Origin: Candidatus Avedoeria danica
GTDB taxonomy: Bacteria > Chloroflexota > Anaerolineae > Epilineales > Epilineaceae
NCBI GenBank assembly: GCA_016703025.1
Contig: JADJCV010000003.1
Location: 62,001-126,000 of the forward strand
DNA length: 64,000 nt
Direction of reading: 5' to 3'
Shown here: one piece after another, positions 1-8,846 of the stretch
Layout: each line of letters starts with the position of its first letter
Position numbering within the stretch: the first letter of the stretch is position 1
The notes under the pieces: model-generated
Database searches by the model: none
What the model was told of the DNA's origin: nothing
The model's input: the letters and a program-made list of their open reading frames with translations, nothing else
Made by a program: the position numbers and the translations under genes

Positions 1-1029
1 GAACGTCGCTTGGAGCGTCGCGACGACGGTGTCGTCGGGGTGCCACTCGCCGCCGAGGTTGAAGTACCCCTTGTCGCCGATCCGGGCGGCGTGCATGCCC
101 GGCGCGACCATGCTGTAGCGGTCGGGGGCGACATAGGTCAACGTCATCGGGAAGGTCTGGTTGATCGTCTGCGTGGTCTGGCGGATCCGGAAGGCGTCCG
201 CGTCGGCCAGCTGGAGCTGCGCGGCGAAGATCTCGGCGACGGCCTGCGGCTCGCCGTGGTCGGCGACGGTGGGCAGCGCGGCGGGCATGGTCGAGTTCGA
301 TGGGTCCGTCGACCCGGTCGTCGTCGAGGCCGTGGTGTGGGTCAGCACGGTCGCCGCCCCGGCGGCCGAGTCCGGCGTCGGCGCCGCGCCGGGCGCATCG
401 AGCGACCGCGTCGGCGCGAGCGGCGCCGGATCGGCGGCGTCGCTGGCCGCCGTGCCGCCGGCCGCCTGCCCATCGGACGGCCGCGGCGCGCACGCCGCCG
501 TGCCGACGATCAGCGCCACGATCCACCCGGCGGCCAGGACGCTCTTGAGCGTGTGCCACGCCAGCGTCGCGCACTTCACGCGCATCGGGAAGCGCCGCAC
601 GCCGGACAGCGCGGCCAGCGGGCCGACGTCGGCCGCCAGGCTGAACAGATCGTCGTCTGCCGTGCCGATGTCCGTGCCGGCGACGTTGCGATCGTCATCA
701 CCATCGCCGTTACCATCGCCGTCGCCATCGCCCATGATCAAGCCGTGGACCTGCGTGAACAGCGCCTCGGCCTCGCCGAACGAGCGGCCGATGACGGCGT
801 CGCACAGCATCGAGGCCGAAGCGATGCTGATCGCACAGCCGTCGCCCTCGAACGAGACATCGACGATCCGGTCGTTCGCGGCGCGGACGAAGAGCTTCAC
901 GCGGTCCCCGCACAGCGGGTTGTCGCCCTCGGCCGTGCGGACGTCGGGGCCCGTCAGAGGACCGTGGTGATGCGGGTGGCGGCTGTGCTCGAGGATGACG
1001 GTCTGGTAGAGGTCGAGTAGGTCGGACAT
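1..1029 (-). CDS. sufU: SufU-type Fe-S scaffold fused in frame to a lipoprotein-like domain (partial)
   Basis: Residues 1-160 are a SufU/NifU-N type iron-sulfur scaffold. The three conserved cysteines are visible in NPLCGDR (Cys40), GDGCAIS (Cys65) and RVKCATLAW (Cys153), with Asp42 next to the first. An acidic Gly/Asp/Asn-rich insert (about residues 100-113) interrupts the usual fold before the last cysteine. SufU proteins normally end soon after CATLAW, but this frame runs on without a stop into a hydrophobic segment ending GTAAC (lipobox-like, Cys180). An Ala/Thr/Pro-rich linker and a domain resembling LppX/LolA-like lipoproteins (VAPDRYSMV, IGDKGYFNLGGEW) follow, and the frame leaves the window at base 1. 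The frame was checked codon by codon. Either this is a true fusion, or a separate lipoprotein gene starts at the in-frame ATG at 583-585. The start chosen is the ATG at 1027-1029, which gives the normal SufU N-terminus. Confidence 0.85.
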   Translation of the reverse strand, partial: MSDLLDLYQTVILEHSRHPHHHGPLTGPDVRTAEGDNPLCGDRVKLFVRAANDRIVDVSFEGDGCAISIASASMLCDAVIGRSFGEAEALFTQVHGLIMGDGDGDGNGDGDDDRNVAGTDIGTADDDLFSLAADVGPLAALSGVRRFPMRVKCATLAWHTLKSVLAAGWIVALIVGTAACAPRPSDGQAAGGTAASDAADPAPLAPTRSLDAPGAAPTPDSAAGAATVLTHTTASTTTGSTDPSNSTMPAALPTVADHGEPQAVAEIFAAQLQLADADAFRIRQTTQTINQTFPMTLTYVAPDRYSMVAPGMHAARIGDKGYFNLGGEWHPDDTVVATLQATF

Positions 1030-1210
1030 GGTGTCTTTCGGGGTGATGAGGCGGGGAGCGGGCGTTGCCAGCAGAATCGCGCCGACGGGCACCGCAGGCG
1101 TGACGATCATCGTAGGGGTGGCGGCGACCTTGGGCAAGGTGGCATCGTGTGCGGCCCGTGCTCCGGCCGGCGTTGGCCCGCCCGGGGATTCCGCGATACC
1201 CTGTGCGCCG

Positions 1211-2260
1211 ATGTCCTCCCCCACCCGCCCCGCCACCCCTGCCCGCCTGCGCCGCCTGCATGCCGCCGGCGCGCTCGACGCCGACGGCTATCGGCGGGTG
1301 CTGGCCGCGGCGTTGGCGCTGCCCCCCGCGGCGGCATGGCGGCGGTTCCTGGACCGGTTGATGCTGGCCATCGGCGCGACGCTGACCGTCACCGGCATCG
1401 TCGCGTTCTTTGCCTACAACTGGGCCAGCCTGGGCCGTCTTGGGCGCGTCGGGCTCGTCGAGCTCGCCCTCGTGACGGTCGGGGGGGTGGCGCTGTGGGC
1501 CGGTGTCGACCGGCTCGGCGGGCAGCTGGCGGGCATGGCCGCCGTGGCGCTCACCGGCGTCCTCCTCGGGGCGATCGGCCAGGCGTACCAGCAGGGCGCC
1601 GACCCTTGGACGCTCTTTGCCGTCACCGCCGCTCTCGGCCTGCCGTGGCTGATGGCGACGCGCTTCGCGCCGCTCTGGCTGCTCGAGTTGATCCTGGCGA
1701 ACCTCGCCCTTGGGCTGTGGTGGATCATCGACCTCGGGGACGACGGTGGCGCCGTCGCGCGTTTTCTCCTCGCGCTCAGCGCGCTGAACGGCGGCGCCTG
1801 GCTGTCATGGACGCAGGGCGCGGCGAGCGCCGGACTGTCGGCGGGGCGCTGGCTCCCGCGCGTCGTCGCGCTGGCCGCGCTGGCGCCGCTGGCGATCGGT
1901 GCGGCGGCGTACGTCGCCATCGACGTGCTGCGGTACGATGCCGGCCCGGATGACCTCCGGTTCGGGCCGAGCGGGCTGGCGGTGTTCGTCGTCTGGCTCA
2001 TCGTGACGGCGGCGATTCTCGTCCTCTTCCGCCGCCGCTGGCCCGACCTGTTCATGCTGGCGGCGGCGATGCTCGGAATCTGCACGGTGCTCACGGCGGC
2101 CATGTTCCGCTGGCTGATCGAATGGGTCCAGCGGTCGAGCGATGTCGGCGGGCCGTGGCTCGTCATGGCCGCGTTCCTGTTGGCCGAGGGCGGCCTGACG
2201 GCGATCTGGCTGCGGCGCCAGCAGCTGGCGATGGCGGCCGCGGAGGACGACGCCCCATGA
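1211..2260 (+). CDS. DUF2157 multi-pass membrane protein
   Basis: A 349-residue membrane protein with a short cytoplasmic N-terminus (RLRRLHAAGALDADGY, typical of DUF2157) and about nine hydrophobic helices starting near residue 45. The frame is open further upstream, but the ATG at 1211 gives a normal DUF2157 beginning; the extra upstream residues look like non-coding sequence. It overlaps the next gene by the four bases ATGA, so the two are probably translationally coupled. DUF2157 proteins commonly travel with DUF4401 and GDYXXLXY proteins, exactly as here. Function is unknown; it is an integral inner-membrane protein. Confidence 0.88.
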   Translation: MSSPTRPATPARLRRLHAAGALDADGYRRVLAAALALPPAAAWRRFLDRLMLAIGATLTVTGIVAFFAYNWASLGRLGRVGLVELALVTVGGVALWAGVDRLGGQLAGMAAVALTGVLLGAIGQAYQQGADPWTLFAVTAALGLPWLMATRFAPLWLLELILANLALGLWWIIDLGDDGGAVARFLLALSALNGGAWLSWTQGAASAGLSAGRWLPRVVALAALAPLAIGAAAYVAIDVLRYDAGPDDLRFGPSGLAVFVVWLIVTAAILVLFRRRWPDLFMLAAAMLGICTVLTAAMFRWLIEWVQRSSDVGGPWLVMAAFLLAEGGLTAIWLRRQQLAMAAAEDDAP

Positions 2261-3357
2261 TCCTCCCCCCGCCCACGCTCGGCGATGCCCTTGCGGCAGC
2301 CGGCCTCCCGCGCGACGCCGGCGCCGGCGGCACCGGCGCAGCGAACGCCGGCGGCAGCCCGTGGTACGTCCGGCTGCTCGTCGCCGGCTTGGCCTGGGCC
2401 GCCGCGCTGTCCGTGACGGGCTTCCTGGCGGCCACCGGCATGATCGACGAGGACGCCTTCGCCTATTGGGGCATCGCGGCGGCTGCCGCATCGATCGTCC
2501 TCGCCCGCCGGGGCCCGTCCGACGCCGACGCACGCGGCGCGGTGGCCGACTTCGTGGCCCAGCTCGCGCTCGTGCTCAGCCTGCTCGCGCGCGTGCTCGT
2601 GTTCATCGGCGTCGGGGCGTGGGCGAACGGTGACCAAGCGGTCATCGGCGGGGCGATGGCCGCCCTCGAGATCGTCCTCTTCATCGCCTACCCGGACTTC
2701 TTCCAACGCTTCCTCGCCAGCGGCCTTGCCTGCGCCTGGCTGCTCGTCGTGCTCGGCGACGTCGACGACGTGCTGTTCGTGGCCTACGCGCGGGACGTCG
2801 TGACGCTGCTTGCGGCCTTCGGGGGGGCGTGGCTCTGGATCGATCGCCCGCGCCTCCTCGCCGGCCGTCTGGCGGACTACGCCGCGCCGGCCGGTTATGG
2901 GCTGGCGGTCTTCGTCGTCGGCGCGCTCCTGCAGGAGACGATCGCGGCGTTCGGCCGGTTCTTGCCCGGCGCGCGCTGGCCGGCCACCGCCGGGCTGGCG
3001 ATCGGCGTCGTATGGCTCCTGCTGTGGGTGCGCGGGCGGCTCGGCCGGCCGATCGTCGATGCCGGCGCCGGCGTGCTCATCGTCCTCGTCGCCGCGCTCG
3101 CGTACGCCACCCGGATCGAGCCGGGCATCCTGGCCGCCGTCGGCGTGCTGCTCCTCGGCTTCCTGGCGCGCGACGGGCTGCTGCACGGCCTCGGCGTCGC
3201 GGCGATGGGCGCGACGGTCTGGCACTTCTTCTACAGCATGAACCAGACGATGCTCGTCAAGAGCGGGATCCTCGTGGCCGGCGGGCTCGTTCTCCTGGGC
3301 GGGCGCTGGGTCTGGCTGCGGTTGGCGGGCGATCCGAACGTGGGCGACGGCCGATGA
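2257..3357 (+). CDS. DUF4401 multi-pass membrane protein
   Basis: A 366-residue polytopic membrane protein, second of a three-gene overlapping cluster. The first 40 residues are soluble and Gly/Ala-rich. About ten hydrophobic segments follow, ending with a short basic tail (WLRLAGDP). Length, topology and position between a DUF2157 and a GDYXXLXY gene identify it as DUF4401. It starts at an ATG embedded in the stop of the upstream gene and ends in another ATGA overlap with the downstream gene, so all three are probably made at matched levels. No catalytic motif is visible; function unknown. Confidence 0.85.
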   Translation: MILPPPTLGDALAAAGLPRDAGAGGTGAANAGGSPWYVRLLVAGLAWAAALSVTGFLAATGMIDEDAFAYWGIAAAAASIVLARRGPSDADARGAVADFVAQLALVLSLLARVLVFIGVGAWANGDQAVIGGAMAALEIVLFIAYPDFFQRFLASGLACAWLLVVLGDVDDVLFVAYARDVVTLLAAFGGAWLWIDRPRLLAGRLADYAAPAGYGLAVFVVGALLQETIAAFGRFLPGARWPATAGLAIGVVWLLLWVRGRLGRPIVDAGAGVLIVLVAALAYATRIEPGILAAVGVLLLGFLARDGLLHGLGVAAMGATVWHFFYSMNQTMLVKSGILVAGGLVLLGGRWVWLRLAGDPNVGDGR

Positions 3358-3944
3358 TCTCCCGCCGCACCCTTGGCGCCCTCGGCCTCGTCGCCGCGCT
3401 CGCCTTCGCCAACGCCCAGTTGGTCGGCCTCGAGCGCCTGTTCGGCGGCGAGGGCCGCCAGGTCCTCATGCCGTTGGCCCCCGTTGATCCGCTCTCGTAC
3501 ATCCAGGGTCGCTTTGTGGCCCTGCGCTACCGCCTCGAGGGGGACGAAAGCCTGATCACGACGCCCGTGCGGGTCGACGGCGAGGAAGTCGAGCGCTGGC
3601 GGATGTGGCCGCGCGTCGGCAAGATGGCCGTCGCCGTGGATGCGAACGGCGTGGCGACGGCCATTCGGCTGCACGTCGAGAGCGTCCCCGTTGCCCCGGA
3701 CGAAGTCCTGTGGCGCTACCGCAAGTCGGACAGCGACCTCATCATCGGCACGGACGCCTGGTTCTGCCCCGAGGAACGATGCGCCGACTTCGAAGGCACC
3801 GCCCGCTACGGCGTCTTCCGCGTCGACGCCACCGGCCGCGTCATCCTCGTCGGCCTGGCGGACGAGGACCGCGCCCTCGTCGCCACCCCGCCGCCGCGCT
3901 GGTGGACCGGTGAAAGGGTGGCCACGCCGACGCCGAGCCCGTAA
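3354..3944 (+). CDS. GDYXXLXY-type membrane-anchored protein
   Basis: A 196-residue protein with an N-terminal signal anchor (residues 6-22) and a mainly extracytoplasmic body. The signature region YIQGRFVALRYRL (residues 49-61) is a variant of the GDYXXLXY motif: QGRFVALRY replaces GDY..L.Y, so Asp is Arg here, though the spacing is kept. A second half with paired cysteines (FCPEERC) follows. It is last in the DUF2157-DUF4401 cluster and overlaps the preceding gene by ATGA. The family is known only by this association; a role in an envelope complex with the two polytopic partners is an inference. The tail ends in a short Thr/Pro stretch. Confidence 0.82.
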   Translation: MISRRTLGALGLVAALAFANAQLVGLERLFGGEGRQVLMPLAPVDPLSYIQGRFVALRYRLEGDESLITTPVRVDGEEVERWRMWPRVGKMAVAVDANGVATAIRLHVESVPVAPDEVLWRYRKSDSDLIIGTDAWFCPEERCADFEGTARYGVFRVDATGRVILVGLADEDRALVATPPPRWWTGERVATPTPSP

Positions 3945-3967
3945 CGGATCGCTGTCCAGCGGCCCAT

Positions 3968-3987
3968 GGGCGACGCATGCGTCGCCC
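3968..3987. repeat. REP-like perfect 20-bp palindrome
   Basis: gggcgacgcatgcgtcgccc reads identically on both strands and is followed by ccta. It lies 24 bp after the GDYXXLXY stop codon. Related palindromes with the same ggg...ccc ends and a trailing cct occur at 26958-26977 and 62046-62066. This looks like a dispersed REP/BIME-type unit. It has no U-run, so it is not a typical intrinsic terminator. Confidence 0.6.
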
Positions 3988-4125
3988 CTACGCGGTGTGG
4001 GATGTGGGAGCCGAGGTGCCGGCATCCGGGGCGGGGATCGGTGACGCGGTGGCCTGTGGTCGCACTTGATCGCATGGGGTCGCCCACAACGCATGCCGCG
4101 CCTTGAGCGTCTATCGTTGTCCACC

Positions 4126-7100
4126 ATGATGCACCCGCCTCGCTCGCCCATGCTCACGCGCACCGCCGTATTCGTCGGCCTCGCCGCCGTCGCGTGCGCG
4201 GTCCCCATCGCCGTCGCCGCCCGGCGCGCCGACGTCGGCGCCACCGCACCTGTGCAGGCCCGGCCCCGGGCCCAGTTCCTGGCCCAGTCCCAGCCGCAGC
4301 CGCCGACCGCATACGCGTTGGCCGGCGAGTGGGTGTGGCCGGAGCGGCCGATGCTGCCGGTGGATGTCGCGTTTCTGGAGGACGGGCGCGTCGTGGTGGC
4401 CGATGGTCGGAACCCGCGCGTCGTCGTCGTCGGCCCCGAGGGGGACGTCGAGGCGGTGTGGCGGACGGCGTACGAGCCCGTGGCGCTGGCGGTGGATCCG
4501 GCGGGCGGGCGGGTGTACGTGCTGTGCTTCGCGCAGACGCGGGCGCGCGTCGGGCGGGATGCCGTGGTGACGACGCACGAGGTTCTCGAGACCTGGGCGC
4601 TGGACGGGCAGCGGGTGCGACAGGATGTCCTGCCGGGATGGTCGACGGCCAGCGCCGACGAGGCGCCGAGCTGGGATGTCGCGGTGGCGTGGGGCGGGGC
4701 GCCGGTCGTGCAGGCCGACAACGTGCTCTACCGCGTGACGCTGTCCGATGACGACGCCGTGCCTGCGACGTTCACGCCGCTGTCGGGCCTCTCGCGCGGC
4801 ACCGCGGTGCGCCCGGTTCGCCTTGCCGCGGCGGACGACGGGCTCGTCATCGCCCAGGCTGCGACCGGCATCGTGTCCCGCGTGGACGCCACCGGGCGCA
4901 CCGTGGCGCGCCGAGACTGGCCGGGCGAGCGCGTGCTCGACGTCGCGATCGACCGCCGCGAGCGGGTGCACGTCCTCGTCGGGCCGGGCGAAGGCGGTGC
5001 GGGCGGCCGGGTGCGGCACATCGTCCTGAGCGCCGCGCTGGCACCGCTGGACGATCGGCCGTTGGCGGACGACGCCGCGCCTTCGGCGACCATCGCCCCC
5101 GCACAGGCCGCGTTCGCCTGGGCGCTCGACGTGTACGGCGACGGCGTGGCGGTCGTCGGGGGCGGGGCCAACCTGTCGCTCCGGCGCTGGACGGGGCCGG
5201 TGTCGGACGCGCCGGCCGTCGTGCAGCCGTTCGGTGCGCGTCCGGCCGCGTTCGACGCGCGCGACAAGCGCGTGGCCGGCAGCCGCGCGCTGGCCCTCGG
5301 CGCGCTGCCCGACGGCCGGACGGTGGCCCTTGATGGGCCGCAGGCGCGTGTCGTGGCATTCGACGCGTCCGGTCTCGGGACGAACGTCGTCACGTTCGCG
5401 GGCGACGCGGTCGATGCGGCCGTGGCGGAGGACGGGACGGTGTGGGCGACGTTTGCCGACGGCACGGTGCGGCGCGTGACCGGACCGGGACTCGGGTCGC
5501 TTGGCGCGGCGCCTGACGACCCATCCGCCGCGCGATGCGAATGCCCGCTCGGCGGTCGGATCGCGGTGGACCGTTCGCGCGCCTACGTTTCCCGGCCGAC
5601 GAGCCGAACGGTGGCCGGGATCGCCGGTTTGGCCGGCCTTGCGCCCGACGATGCACCGGGCGGTGCGTCGCCGCGGCTGCTCGCCTGGGCGGAGGGCGTC
5701 GGCCTCTGGCCGAGCGACATCGCGGTGGCCGCCGACGGTACCGTGCTGGCGGCGGATGCGATCGCGGGCGAGATCGTCGGGTGGTCGCCGGGGTCGCTCG
5801 AGGGTGCGCCGCCGGACCGGCGCTGGCCGGCGGGGCTGCTGGCCGGGCCGCGGCGGCTCGCGGCGGGGCGCTTCGGCGGGCCGGGCGGCCTGGATCTGGT
5901 GGCCGCCACGCTGACGGACGGTGCCGTCGAGGTCCACCGCGGCGACGACGGCGGACTGCTGGCGCGCTTCACGCCGGTTGTCGACGGGGCCGTCGTGTCG
6001 GCCGAGGACGTGGCGCTGCACGCGGATGGGCGGATCGTGTTGGCCGAAGCGGTCTCGCGCCGGGTGCACGCCTTCGTGCCGTCCGCGGCGCCGGTCGACC
6101 CGACCGAGCCCGGCGGGCTGGGTGCCACCCCATCGCCGACGCCGACGCCGTCGGACGGGAGCTGTCGTGTGAGCGGCGACAAGCGGGTCGGGCCGGAAAC
6201 GATCGTGCTCGGCCAGACGGCCGCCGTCACGTTGACGCTCTCGGCTGATTGCCCGCCGCGCGCGCGGCTAGCCGGGGCCGACATCGTCCTCGTGCTCGAT
6301 CGCTCCGGCTCGATGTACGGTGAGGCGATGCAGCGCGCCAAGGACGCGGCCCGGACGTTCATCGAGCTCCTCGATGTCCGGCGGCACCGCGCGGCGCTCT
6401 TGTCGTTCGCCGGCTTCGTGACCGTCGACGCGCCGCTGTCGACGGACAGCGCGGCGGTCATCCGGGCCCTCGACACGCTCGTGCCGGACGGCGGGACGAA
6501 CCTGACGGACGCGATCCGCCAGGCCGGCATCGTGCTCGGCCGCGAAGGGCGGGCGGATGCGTTGCCGGTCATCGTCCTGATGACGGACGGGCGCGACTCG
6601 AACGGGCGCGACGGGCCGCTCCAGGCGGCCGGAGATGTGAAGGCGCAGGGCGTCCAGATCTACACGATCGGCCTCGGGCGCGACCTCGACGAGGGCGGGC
6701 TGCAGGCGATCGCAACGCGCCCCGACCGCTACTTCCACGCGCCGACGCCCGACGAGCTCTTCCCGATCTATCGCCAGATCCTGCGCTTGGTGGAGACGAG
6801 CCTCGCCGGCAACCTGATCGTGACGGACCGGCTGGGCGACCGGATGGCGATGATCGGTGGTTCCTCGGCACCGGCAGCGCTCGAGGGCGCCGACCGTCTG
6901 TCGTGGGGCCGCTCGATCCTGCCGGCCTCCGGTGTGACGTTCACCTACCGCGTGCGCCCGATCGAAGCCGGTCGCTGGCCGGTGAACCGCGAGGCCGTCG
7001 CCCGCTACGCCGATGCGGACGGGGTCGAGCGCTCGTTCGTCTTCCCGGTGCCGCAGATCCTCGTCCTGGCGCCCACCCCCACCCCCACCGCCACACCGAC

Positions 7101-7803
7101 CTCGACCCCGACGCCGACGACGACGCCCACGCCCACCCGCACGCCGACGTCGACGCCGTCGCCGACGCCGACGCACACCGCGACGATCACGCCATCCCCG
7201 ACCGCGACACGCGTCCCGCGGCCGATCTACCTGCCGCTCGCGCTGAACAGCCACTGCATTCCGACCGGCCAGTACGTCGACCTGATCCTCGTGCTCGACA
7301 CCTCGGCCTCGATGGCCGGCGACAAGTTCGCGGCCGCCCAGGCGGCGGCCCGGACGTTCGTCTCGCTGTTCGACCCGCCGCGCGACCGCCTGTCGCTCAT
7401 CAGCTTCAGCGAGGTTGCCACGCTCGTCGTGCCGCTCGGGTCGAGCACGACCCGTCTGCGCGCCGGCATCGACGGCCTGGCCCTTGCCCCCGGCACGCGA
7501 ATCGACCGCGCGCTGGAGGCGGCACGGGCCGAGCTGCGCTCGACGCGGCGCCGCGCGGCGAACAAGCCCGTCGTCGTCCTGCTGTCCGACGGCAGCCAGT
7601 CCGGCGAGACCGCACCGCTCCTGGCGGCCGCCGACCGCGTGCTCGCCGACGGCGTCACCGTCCACACGATCGGCCTCGGCCCGGACGCCGACCGCGCGAT
7701 GCTCGAGCGGATCGCCTCCCGGGGCGGGTTCCGGTACGCGCCGGGAACGGCGGAGCTGGAGGGCGTGTACCGCGCGATCGCCGGGCAGACGCGGTGCCGG
7801 TGA
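4126..7803 (+). CDS. Giant secreted propeller + double VWA surface protein
   Basis: A 1225-residue exported protein. It has a signal peptide (RTAVFVGLAAVACAVPIAVAA), then about 600 residues of beta-propeller/NHL-like repeats (recurring VAVAADG, LAADG and similar), including CECPLGGRI. The first VWA domain has an intact MIDAS: DRSGS near residue 723, GTNLTDA, and LMTDGRD. A DUF11-like beta domain and a long Thr/Pro linker (about 982-1030) follow, then IYLPLALNSHC and a second VWA domain (DTSAS near 1055, GTRIDRA, LLSDGSQ). The first of two adjacent in-frame ATGs at 4126 is used; the open frame upstream lacks coding character. It is paralogous over its whole length to the protein at 9007-12618. 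VWA domains bind protein ligands through Mg2+, so a surface adhesion or complex-forming role is likely but unproven. The linker DNA (7073-7215) is a low-complexity accg/acgcc microsatellite-like tract. Confidence 0.88.
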   Translation: MMHPPRSPMLTRTAVFVGLAAVACAVPIAVAARRADVGATAPVQARPRAQFLAQSQPQPPTAYALAGEWVWPERPMLPVDVAFLEDGRVVVADGRNPRVVVVGPEGDVEAVWRTAYEPVALAVDPAGGRVYVLCFAQTRARVGRDAVVTTHEVLETWALDGQRVRQDVLPGWSTASADEAPSWDVAVAWGGAPVVQADNVLYRVTLSDDDAVPATFTPLSGLSRGTAVRPVRLAAADDGLVIAQAATGIVSRVDATGRTVARRDWPGERVLDVAIDRRERVHVLVGPGEGGAGGRVRHIVLSAALAPLDDRPLADDAAPSATIAPAQAAFAWALDVYGDGVAVVGGGANLSLRRWTGPVSDAPAVVQPFGARPAAFDARDKRVAGSRALALGALPDGRTVALDGPQARVVAFDASGLGTNVVTFAGDAVDAAVAEDGTVWATFADGTVRRVTGPGLGSLGAAPDDPSAARCECPLGGRIAVDRSRAYVSRPTSRTVAGIAGLAGLAPDDAPGGASPRLLAWAEGVGLWPSDIAVAADGTVLAADAIAGEIVGWSPGSLEGAPPDRRWPAGLLAGPRRLAAGRFGGPGGLDLVAATLTDGAVEVHRGDDGGLLARFTPVVDGAVVSAEDVALHADGRIVLAEAVSRRVHAFVPSAAPVDPTEPGGLGATPSPTPTPSDGSCRVSGDKRVGPETIVLGQTAAVTLTLSADCPPRARLAGADIVLVLDRSGSMYGEAMQRAKDAARTFIELLDVRRHRAALLSFAGFVTVDAPLSTDSAAVIRALDTLVPDGGTNLTDAIRQAGIVLGREGRADALPVIVLMTDGRDSNGRDGPLQAAGDVKAQGVQIYTIGLGRDLDEGGLQAIATRPDRYFHAPTPDELFPIYRQILRLVETSLAGNLIVTDRLGDRMAMIGGSSAPAALEGADRLSWGRSILPASGVTFTYRVRPIEAGRWPVNREAVARYADADGVERSFVFPVPQILVLAPTPTPTATPTSTPTPTTTPTPTRTPTSTPSPTPTHTATITPSPTATRVPRPIYLPLALNSHCIPTGQYVDLILVLDTSASMAGDKFAAAQAAARTFVSLFDPPRDRLSLISFSEVATLVVPLGSSTTRLRAGIDGLALAPGTRIDRALEAARAELRSTRRRAANKPVVVLLSDGSQSGETAPLLAAADRVLADGVTVHTIGLGPDADRAMLERIASRGGFRYAPGTAELEGVYRAIAGQTRCR

Positions 7804-7830
7804 CGAACTCGCACGTCCCCCGCGACATGA

Positions 7831-7861
7831 CTAGAATGAGCGTTGGTCAGAACGAATGTTC
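7831..7861 (+). promoter_or_regulatory. Candidate LexA (SOS) operator with -10 element
   Basis: GAACGAATGTTC at 7850-7861 is a perfect GAAC-N4-GTTC dyad, the Gram-positive-type LexA box, which is also known from Chloroflexota. It sits 14 bp after a -10-like TAGAAT (7831-7836) and 36 bp before the ATG of the zinc-ribbon gene, where a repressor would block transcription. No convincing -35 was identified. The match is to a 12-bp pattern, so chance occurrence is possible. Confidence 0.45.
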
Positions 7862-7897
7862 GCATCCGCCCGCCCGATCCCCGATGGAGCACTGCCC

Positions 7898-8317
7898 ATG
7901 AGCTTCCAACAGCGACCCCAACGCCGCACTCCGCGCTGCCCGTGGTGCGATCAGGAGATGGTCCCGAGTCCCGACAGCCGCGGCGGCCGCCTCTTCTGCC
8001 CGACGGGCGAGGCGGTCGAATACCGTTTGAGCGGCGGGCGGTGGTACTTCAACGGGCGCCTGAACGGTCTCGACGAACCGATTCCACCGGCGCCGGATGA
8101 CGGTGATCCGACGGGCGCGGGCGAGGATGAGGCTGCCGTTTCCTCGAAGCGGGTGGAGATGCGCGATCGTACGGATGCGTCGGCTCCGTCGGCTCCGTCG
8201 GCGCCGCCGGAGCCGACGGAGCCGGTTCAGCCAGAGTCGCTCGATCCGCTCGATGCGTTCCGACAGATCGCCAGCGATGCGTGGGGTGCGGCGGATGCGG
8301 ACGAAGAGGCGGAGTAG
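7898..8317 (+). CDS. Small zinc-ribbon-like protein
   Basis: A 139-residue soluble protein. CPWCDQEM (Cys14, Cys17) and RLFCPTGE (Cys34) form most of a zinc ribbon, but a fourth cysteine is not visible. The middle is basic, and residues 85-110 are a Ser/Ala/Pro/Glu-rich linker ending in the acidic sequence DADEEAE. The start at 7898 is preceded by GGAG at good spacing; the longer frame upstream includes the candidate SOS box and is not used. It stands alone between two paralogous VWA genes. Family not recognised. A DNA- or RNA-binding accessory role would fit the ribbon and the possible LexA control, but this is inference. Confidence 0.6.
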   Translation: MSFQQRPQRRTPRCPWCDQEMVPSPDSRGGRLFCPTGEAVEYRLSGGRWYFNGRLNGLDEPIPPAPDDGDPTGAGEDEAAVSSKRVEMRDRTDASAPSAPSAPPEPTEPVQPESLDPLDAFRQIASDAWGAADADEEAE

Positions 8318-8359
8318 GGTCGCGTTGGGGTGAGGGAAGGCGTAGGGCACGGGAGGAAG

Positions 8360-8846
8360 TGCAGAGCCGGCGGGCGGGGGTGGTTGGGGACGGGGCATTT
8401 TGGTTCGTGCATTTTGTTCGCAGGGGCCGCTTGGCCCCTGCACCCCAGCCAGGGGGCGCAGCGCCCCCCTGGACCCCCCGCATCGGAATTTCCGGTCGTT
8501 CAAGCACGCGGTCTCGCGCCCGGAAGAGGTCTGGCGGATCGAAGTGCGGCACAGAGTAGTTGGTGGACCGCCCCGCGGCGTGCGGGCCAAAAACGTCAAC
8601 GAGCAAGATGACATCCCAACGATCTTGCTCGATCAATTGCCTGCTCGTTCGACGGGATTGGGGCGTCCGCTCCAATCTACGCGCCGACGACAATCCGCGG
8701 CGGCCATAGAAGCGAAACCTGGTGCGGGGGGTCCAGGGGGGCGCTGCGCCCCCTGGCTGGGGTGCAGGGGCCAAGCGGCCCCTGCGAACAAAATGCACGA
8801 ACCCAAAAAGCCCCGTCCCCAACCACCCCCGCCCGCCGGCTCTGCA
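8360..8846. mobile_element. Long inverted-repeat element (MITE/BIME-like), about 123-bp arms
   Basis: The sequence 8360-8482 recurs in reverse complement at 8723-8846 with only small differences near 8396-8404. Each arm contains two hairpins: caggggccgcttggcccctg and agggggcgcagcgcccccct. The 240-bp centre has a third hairpin (gagcaagat at 8601-8609 pairing with atcttgctc at 8622-8630). No transposase gene is present. The arrangement suggests a non-autonomous element or paired REP units that landed between two duplicated VWA genes. The rest of the 8318-9006 gap holds only C-rich sequence and the ribosome-binding site of the next gene. Confidence 0.7.
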
